From an uncultured Gammaproteobacteria bacterium (GTDB taxonomy: Bacteria > Pseudomonadota > Gammaproteobacteria > Steroidobacterales > GCA-2729495): DNA of 64,000 bases. This document shows, in pieces, positions 59,033-64,000 of this stretch. A program made the position numbers and the translations under genes. The number at the start of each line of letters is the position of its first letter. Position 1 is the first letter of the stretch. Under the pieces are notes generated by a model that worked only from the letters and a program-made list of their open reading frames with translations, searched no databases and was not told the DNA's origin. Location of the stretch: positions 1 through 64,000 of the forward strand of contig CAKZWQ010000007.1 in the NCBI GenBank assembly GCA_937921935.1, in the 5' to 3' direction.

Positions 59033-59558
59033 AAGTCCATCGACCGGCCTTCGCCTGGCCAGTCGCTGGCTAGCCCGGTGCGGCCAGGGTGAGCGGTTGA
59101 TCACCTTTGTGGCCTTCATGATCCTGGTGTTTGTGGTTTTTGCCGATGTGGCTGTCCGCGAGATCAGTGGTACCGGCTTGCACTGGGCCCGACAAATCGG
59201 CGTCTACGCGAACCTCGGCGTCGTGATGCTGGGCATGGGTCTGGCTTCAGCCGACGCTGCGCACCTGCGGCCGCGTTTTGCCGATGCCTGGTTACCCGAA
59301 GCCTGGGCGCCGGCACTGGAAACCCTGGGCCAGTGGTTAATGGCGGCATTTTGCGCGGCCTTTGCCGCCGTTGCCGGGTCGGTGGTCGCTGACAGTCTAA
59401 TCATGCAGGAACGCTCGGCCGTGCTGCGCATTGTGGTCTGGCCCTTTCAGGCGCTGATTCCCCTGGCCTTTGGCCTGGCCGCCATACGCCATGCCCTGTT
59501 TGCTTTATATCCTCCCTTAAGACCGTCGGTACCCGCACCGGCGGAGCAGGGGGGCTGA
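59025..59558 (+). CDS. TRAP transporter small permease (DctQ-like)
   Basis: 4-TM; VFVVFADVAVREISGTGLHWARQIGVYANLGVVMLGMGLA; directly before DctM. Confidence 0.88.
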   Translation: MNKSPSTGLRLASRWLARCGQGERLITFVAFMILVFVVFADVAVREISGTGLHWARQIGVYANLGVVMLGMGLASADAAHLRPRFADAWLPEAWAPALETLGQWLMAAFCAAFAAVAGSVVADSLIMQERSAVLRIVVWPFQALIPLAFGLAAIRHALFALYPPLRPSVPAPAEQGG

Positions 59559-59560
59559 GC

Positions 59561-60823
59561 ATGTGGCCTGCCCTGTTACTCGCCGGCCTGGTCCTGCTGT
59601 TGCTGGCCCTGCGCCAGAATCTGCTGGTGATACTTGGCGTGGTCGCTGCCTATGCCTACGTGGTTTACGGCGATGGCATGGTGGGCAACATCGTGGTGGA
59701 TGCCTGGGATGCAGCCAACCGCGAAGTTCTGCTGTCCATTCCCCTGTACATCCTGGCTGGCAATCTTATGTCCCGCGGTGCGATGGCGCCGCGCCTGATT
59801 CGGCTGATGCGGGCCATCAGCGCCCCCGTGCCCGGCGGCCTGGCCATTGCCACCATTCTTTCCTGCGCGATCTTCGCGGCCGTCTCCGGTTCCGGCACGG
59901 TGACCCTGCTAGCCGTGGGCGGCGTCATGTATCCGGCCCTGCGGCAAGCCGGCTACTCGCGCAGTTTCGCCCTGGGAGCCCTGTGCGCGGCGGGTACCCT
60001 GGGAATTATTGTGCCGCCGAGCATCCCGCTGATTCTGTATGGCGTGATGACCCAGACCTCCGTGGCTGACCTGTTTCTCGCCGGGGTCGGCCCGGCCCTG
60101 CTGTTGACCGGCCTGATGATCGTCTATGCGCTGGTGAGCAACCGGGGCTTTAAGGCTGAAGCTTTTGATGGCAGGGAGGTCGCCGCCGCCTTTCGTGCCG
60201 GCATCTGGGCCTTGTTGATGCCCATCATCATTCTGGGTGGCATCTACAGCGGTTATTTCACGGCCACCGAGTCGGCGGCCGTAGCCGTGGTCTACGCGCT
60301 GTTCGTAGAGACCCTGGTCTACCGTGAAATGGGCGCCCGCGATTTATATGCCGTGGTGGCTGAAACCACCAAGTTGCTGGGTTCACTGTTTCCTGTGCTG
60401 ATGATCGCGCTGAGCCTGAACGTGTTTCTGGCCTACCAGCAGGTCCCCGAAGCCATTGTGTCTGCCCTGACCGGGCGGCTGGATAGCCCAGTGGCGCTGA
60501 TCCTGGGCATTAACCTTTTCCTGCTGCTGGTGGGCTGCGTGATGGACATTGGTTCAGCCATTCTGATCCTCTCGCCAATTCTGCAGCCCTTGGCCGAGGC
60601 CCAGGGCATCGATCCGGTGCATTTCGGCATCATCATGGTGATGAATCTGGAAATCGGTTATCTGACCCCGCCCCTGGGTCTGAATCTGATCGTTGCAATG
60701 ACGGCGTTTCGAGAGGACTTCTGGACTATCTGCCGCGCAGTACTGCCGTTTCTGGTGCTGATGCTAGTCGGGCTGATCACCGTCAGCTTCTGGCCCGGGC
60801 TGGCCCTTGGTCTCGTGCGCTGA
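59561..60823 (+). CDS. TRAP transporter large permease (DctM-like)
   Basis: SIPLYILAGNLMSRGAMAPRLIRL; ILSCAIFAAVSGSGTVTLLAVGGVMYPALRQAGYSRSFALGALCAAGTLGIIVPPSIPLILYGVMTQTSVADLFLAGVGPALL. Confidence 0.95.
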   Translation: MWPALLLAGLVLLLLALRQNLLVILGVVAAYAYVVYGDGMVGNIVVDAWDAANREVLLSIPLYILAGNLMSRGAMAPRLIRLMRAISAPVPGGLAIATILSCAIFAAVSGSGTVTLLAVGGVMYPALRQAGYSRSFALGALCAAGTLGIIVPPSIPLILYGVMTQTSVADLFLAGVGPALLLTGLMIVYALVSNRGFKAEAFDGREVAAAFRAGIWALLMPIIILGGIYSGYFTATESAAVAVVYALFVETLVYREMGARDLYAVVAETTKLLGSLFPVLMIALSLNVFLAYQQVPEAIVSALTGRLDSPVALILGINLFLLLVGCVMDIGSAILILSPILQPLAEAQGIDPVHFGIIMVMNLEIGYLTPPLGLNLIVAMTAFREDFWTICRAVLPFLVLMLVGLITVSFWPGLALGLVR

Positions 60824-60911
60824 TCCCGGCGCCCGGCACCATGTACAATATCGCGCTTTTCCGCGGCCGCCGTCGGCGGTTGCCCGATAACAAAAAACAC
60901 AGGAGTGAGCC

Positions 60912-61394
60912 ATGAGCATCCAGGTGGGAGATCGCATGCCGGAAGGCAGTTTTGCAACCATGTCAGCCGATGGGCCGGACAGCGTGTCCTCGGCGGATCT
61001 GTTTGCCGGGAAAAAGGTTGTGCTGTTTTCCGTGCCGGGCGCCTTCACGCCAACCTGTTCGGCCAAACATCTGCCGGGCTATGTGCAGCAAGCCGCGCAA
61101 CTAAAAGCCAAGGGTGTCGACACCATCGCCTGCATGGCCGTGAATGATGTCTTTGTCATGGACGCCTGGGGCAAGGACCAGAATGTTGGTGACAATGTCT
61201 TGATGCTCGCTGACGGGAACGGCGACTACAGTAAGGCCCTCGGCCTGGATCTGGATGCCAGCGGCTTTGGCATGGGTCAACGCGGGCAGCGCTTCGCACT
61301 GTTGGTTGAGGATGGGGTTGCTACCGGCGTTTATGTTGAAGGCCCGGGTGAATTCAAAGTCAGTGCGGCCGATGCGGTACTGGCGGCTATCTGA
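60912..61394 (+). CDS. Peroxiredoxin (Prx5-like)
   Basis: VVLFSVPGAFTPTCSAKHLPGYVQQA; ACMAVNDVFVMDAWGKDQ. Confidence 0.94.
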   Translation: MSIQVGDRMPEGSFATMSADGPDSVSSADLFAGKKVVLFSVPGAFTPTCSAKHLPGYVQQAAQLKAKGVDTIACMAVNDVFVMDAWGKDQNVGDNVLMLADGNGDYSKALGLDLDASGFGMGQRGQRFALLVEDGVATGVYVEGPGEFKVSAADAVLAAI

Positions 61395-61443
61395 TCGGCC
61401 GCTGCCGATAACAACTCGCTAAAGAATTTCGGGGGAGGGGCGG

Positions 61444-62175
61444 ATGTCTCTGTACGACTGGCTGATTATTTTTCACCTGTTGCTGTTTGTCTACTGGCTC
61501 GGTGGCGATATGGGCGTGTTCTATTCGAGCAATTTCTCAATCGATCCGAAGTTGAGCAACTCGGCGCGTGCGACCGCGGCCAAGATCATGATGGATCTGG
61601 ACTTCGTGCCGCGCATCTGCATGACGCTGATGCTCACGGTCGGTGGTCTGCTCAGTGGCTACAATAATGTCGAGCATCCGCAGTGGCAGACCATTGGTTT
61701 CATCCTGCTTGGTCCGGGCTGGCTATCCATGGTGCTCTACCTGCATTTCGCCCATGGCACGCCGCTGTCGAAGATCATCACCAAGATCGACTACTGGTTC
61801 CGTGTTGTCCTCGTCGTCTACCTGGTCTGGTCGGTCGTGTACTCCTTCGCCTTCACTGAAAAGCTGGCGGCTGCGCCTTGGGTCGGTGCCAAGCTGTTGG
61901 TATTTGCCGGCATGGTGCTGTGTGGTGTGCTTATTCGCCGATACATTCCCGGCTACATTCAGGGCATCGTCACGCTGCGTCAGGAAATCGATCAGCCCTC
62001 CATGAGCGATGAGATGAACCAGACCATGAGCAGCAGTCTCGCCAAGTGTCGGCCGTTCGTCTGGGCGATCTGGGCAGGCTTGTTTATTGAGTGCTGGCTG
62101 GGCGTAGCCAAGCCCGGTAACCAGGTGCCGGTCAGCGAAGTGCTTGGCGCCGCGGCGCCGTTCGCGGGTTTCTGA
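61444..62175 (+). CDS. Conserved multi-TM membrane protein, function unassigned
   Basis: IIFHLLLFVYWLGGDMGVFYSS, multiple TM helices. Confidence 0.7.
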   Translation: MSLYDWLIIFHLLLFVYWLGGDMGVFYSSNFSIDPKLSNSARATAAKIMMDLDFVPRICMTLMLTVGGLLSGYNNVEHPQWQTIGFILLGPGWLSMVLYLHFAHGTPLSKIITKIDYWFRVVLVVYLVWSVVYSFAFTEKLAAAPWVGAKLLVFAGMVLCGVLIRRYIPGYIQGIVTLRQEIDQPSMSDEMNQTMSSSLAKCRPFVWAIWAGLFIECWLGVAKPGNQVPVSEVLGAAAPFAGF

Positions 62176-62181
62176 TTTCCC

Positions 62182-63396
62182 TTAGCGGCGAATCATCCAG
62201 CCGGTGATTGCTGTCAGCGTGGCGGCGACAGCAATCACCAGCGCGATCGGGACGAAACTGCCGGTATAGACAATGCCGGACACAATCGAGAAAGCACCAC
62301 TAAGTACCAGTCCCATGGCGCTGGACAGACCGGAACTGGTGCCGGCGATCTCCGGGCGGTAATTCACCGCACCGGCCATGGAACCGGGTATGACCAGGCC
62401 GCTGGCGCCGGTTAGCAGGGCCAGCAGCGCCATCAACGGCGCAAACTGCACACCCAGGGTCGCGCTCATCAGCAGCATTCCCCAGCCGGCTGTGCAGGTA
62501 AACAGCATGCCGATATAGATAACCCGGCTCATGCCCAGCTTCGGCGTCAGGCGACCGGACAGCCATGCGCCAATGACATAGGCAAATGCCATGGCACCCC
62601 ACAGCAGGCCAAAGGCCTGCTGACCCAGTCCCAGGTCTGTCTCAAACACTGCGGCGCCGACAGCAAGAAAGGCGAAGAAGCCACCCTGCACGCAGCCGAA
62701 CATCAGCGTGTAACCCATGAAGACCCTAGAGCCGAGTAGCTGCCGATAGTCGCGCAGGGTACTGCGCCAGTTCACCGGCGGGGTTGCAGTAGGATCCCAG
62801 GTTTCCGGTAAACGAGACCAGACGATAAGCAGCACGCCGGCGCCAAGCACAGCGCTGGCGATAAATACTGACTGGGGTCCGAAGGCACCGCCCAGCAAAC
62901 CGCCGATCACCGGCGCAATGACCGGCGCGATCCCCATAGCCGCGGCAATGGTCCCCATAGCGGCGGCTGTGCCGATGGCGTCATGGGTATCGCGCACCAC
63001 GGCGCGACTGGCGACCGTGCCAACGCTCACGCCCACTGCCTGCAAAAAACGCAACAGCACCAGGACCTGGATATCCCGCGTATAGGCGCAGGCCAGGCTG
63101 GCCAGCACGAAGACCAAAAAACCACCTAACAATACGGGGCGACGACCCAATCGATCGCACAGCAAACCACTGAAGGGCTGGGCAGCGCCAAGGCCGAACA
63201 GATAGCCCGAGATCAGGAACTGGGCTTCTGCATAACCCATACCGTATTGCCGACCCAGTTCGCTCAGGGTCGGCACGACCACCACCATGCCAAAAGGCGA
63301 CAGGGCGCTGGCCAGACTCAGCAGGGCAATCAGGCCCCGTGATGGGTGCACCGTGGAAGAGCTCCCAGCAGCCGTCGCGCCGGGCTCAGCCGCCAA
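62182..63396 (-). CDS. MFS transporter, Bcr/CflA-like
   Basis: [56 protein letters not shown]. Confidence 0.9.
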   Translation of the reverse strand: MAAEPGATAAGSSSTVHPSRGLIALLSLASALSPFGMVVVVPTLSELGRQYGMGYAEAQFLISGYLFGLGAAQPFSGLLCDRLGRRPVLLGGFLVFVLASLACAYTRDIQVLVLLRFLQAVGVSVGTVASRAVVRDTHDAIGTAAAMGTIAAAMGIAPVIAPVIGGLLGGAFGPQSVFIASAVLGAGVLLIVWSRLPETWDPTATPPVNWRSTLRDYRQLLGSRVFMGYTLMFGCVQGGFFAFLAVGAAVFETDLGLGQQAFGLLWGAMAFAYVIGAWLSGRLTPKLGMSRVIYIGMLFTCTAGWGMLLMSATLGVQFAPLMALLALLTGASGLVIPGSMAGAVNYRPEIAGTSSGLSSAMGLVLSGAFSIVSGIVYTGSFVPIALVIAVAATLTAITGWMIRR

Positions 63397-64000
63397 GCGC
63401 GCGCTCGATTTCCGGTATTACCTCGAACAGGTCACCGACCAGCCCGATGTCGGCCACTTCAAAAATCGGTGCATCAGGATCTTTGTTCACGGCAACAATC
63501 GTGCCCGCGTCTTTGATGCCCGTGAGATGTTGAATCGCCCCGGAAATACCGAAAGCCAGGTACAGGTCCGGCGCAATGATCTTGCCCGTCTGACCCACCT
63601 GCATGTCGTTCGGCACGTAGCCGGCATCCACCGCGGCGCGCGAGGCGCCCACGCCGGCGGCGAGCTTGTCCGCCAGGCCGTAGATCAGGTCGAAGTTATC
63701 GCTGCTGCCCAGGGCGCGACCGCCCGAGACTACCCGGCGGGCCGTCTGCAGGTCGGGGCGATCACCGCCGCCGGCCTGCAAGCCGACGAAGCGGGTATGG
63801 GCCGGCAAGCTTGCATTAATGTCCGCGGCGGTGATGGGTGCCGCCTCGTTGGCGGCGGGGGCGGCGCGAGAAGAGGCGATGCGTACCGTGGCAAAAATTT
63901 TGCTGCCCTCGGGCACACTCACGGTAATGATCGCATTGCCTGCATAGATGGGCCGCTTGAAGCGCCTTGGGCCGGCCACTTCCATAATGTCGCTGACTTG
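63386..64000 (-). CDS. etfA: Electron transfer flavoprotein subunit alpha, C-terminal part; runs off the window end
   Basis: [109 protein letters not shown]; open frame continues past 63985 (QVSDIM...). Confidence 0.95.
   Translation of the reverse strand, partial: QVSDIMEVAGPRRFKRPIYAGNAIITVSVPEGSKIFATVRIASSRAAPAANEAAPITAADINASLPAHTRFVGLQAGGGDRPDLQTARRVVSGGRALGSSDNFDLIYGLADKLAAGVGASRAAVDAGYVPNDMQVGQTGKIIAPDLYLAFGISGAIQHLTGIKDAGTIVAVNKDPDAPIFEVADIGLVGDLFEVIPEIERALGG

Noticed and set aside
1-64000. CRISPR arrays, tRNA/rRNA genes, transposases, prophage or defence islands
   Set aside because: No repeated spacer architecture, recognisable tRNA/rRNA sequence, IS transposase or phage structural gene was seen among the translations or spacers.

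Overview
GC-rich proteobacterial (probably gammaproteobacterial, by gene content) chromosomal window, dominated by amino-acid biosynthesis and catabolic operons. Main blocks: (i) 1-4.4 kb, an AT-richer accessory stretch with a divergent pair of PEP-CTERM-type paralogs, SnoaL-like and cupin proteins and an MFS transporter; (ii) 4.6-18.1 kb, Glu dehydrogenase, AI-2E-type permease, nucleotidyl-cyclase-like protein, FAD oxidase, ilvD, fused aspartate kinase/DAP decarboxylase, small conserved proteins, aqpZ and sirtuin; (iii) 18.1-25.2 kb, a complete-looking yerC-hisGDCBHAFE operon on the minus strand; (iv) 26.5-33.4 kb, ilvC-leuA-ilvE-leuCDB on the minus strand behind a readable Leu/Val leader-peptide attenuator; (v) 33.7-39.4 kb, a DUF3450/ExbB-ExbB-ExbD-ExbD-TonB-TPR energy-transduction operon; (vi) 39.4-64 kb, catabolic and transport genes (CoA transferase, HMG-CoA lyase, hydantoinase A/B, cytochromes b and c, ALDH, TRAP permeases without a DctP, ETF alpha). 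The most notable unexplained structure is at 1-536: two divergent paralogous genes preceded by mirror-image copies of a conserved element plus two hairpins whose stems differ by compensatory changes, with one paralog carrying an in-frame stop. Other points: likely non-canonical start codons (AUU for hisF, AUA for an MFS gene), a TrpR-box-like operator in front of the his operon, a duplicated cytochrome c tail, and a 24-aa membrane sORF. No rRNA, tRNA, CRISPR array or transposase was identified. All assignments come from reading the translations; no database search was run.
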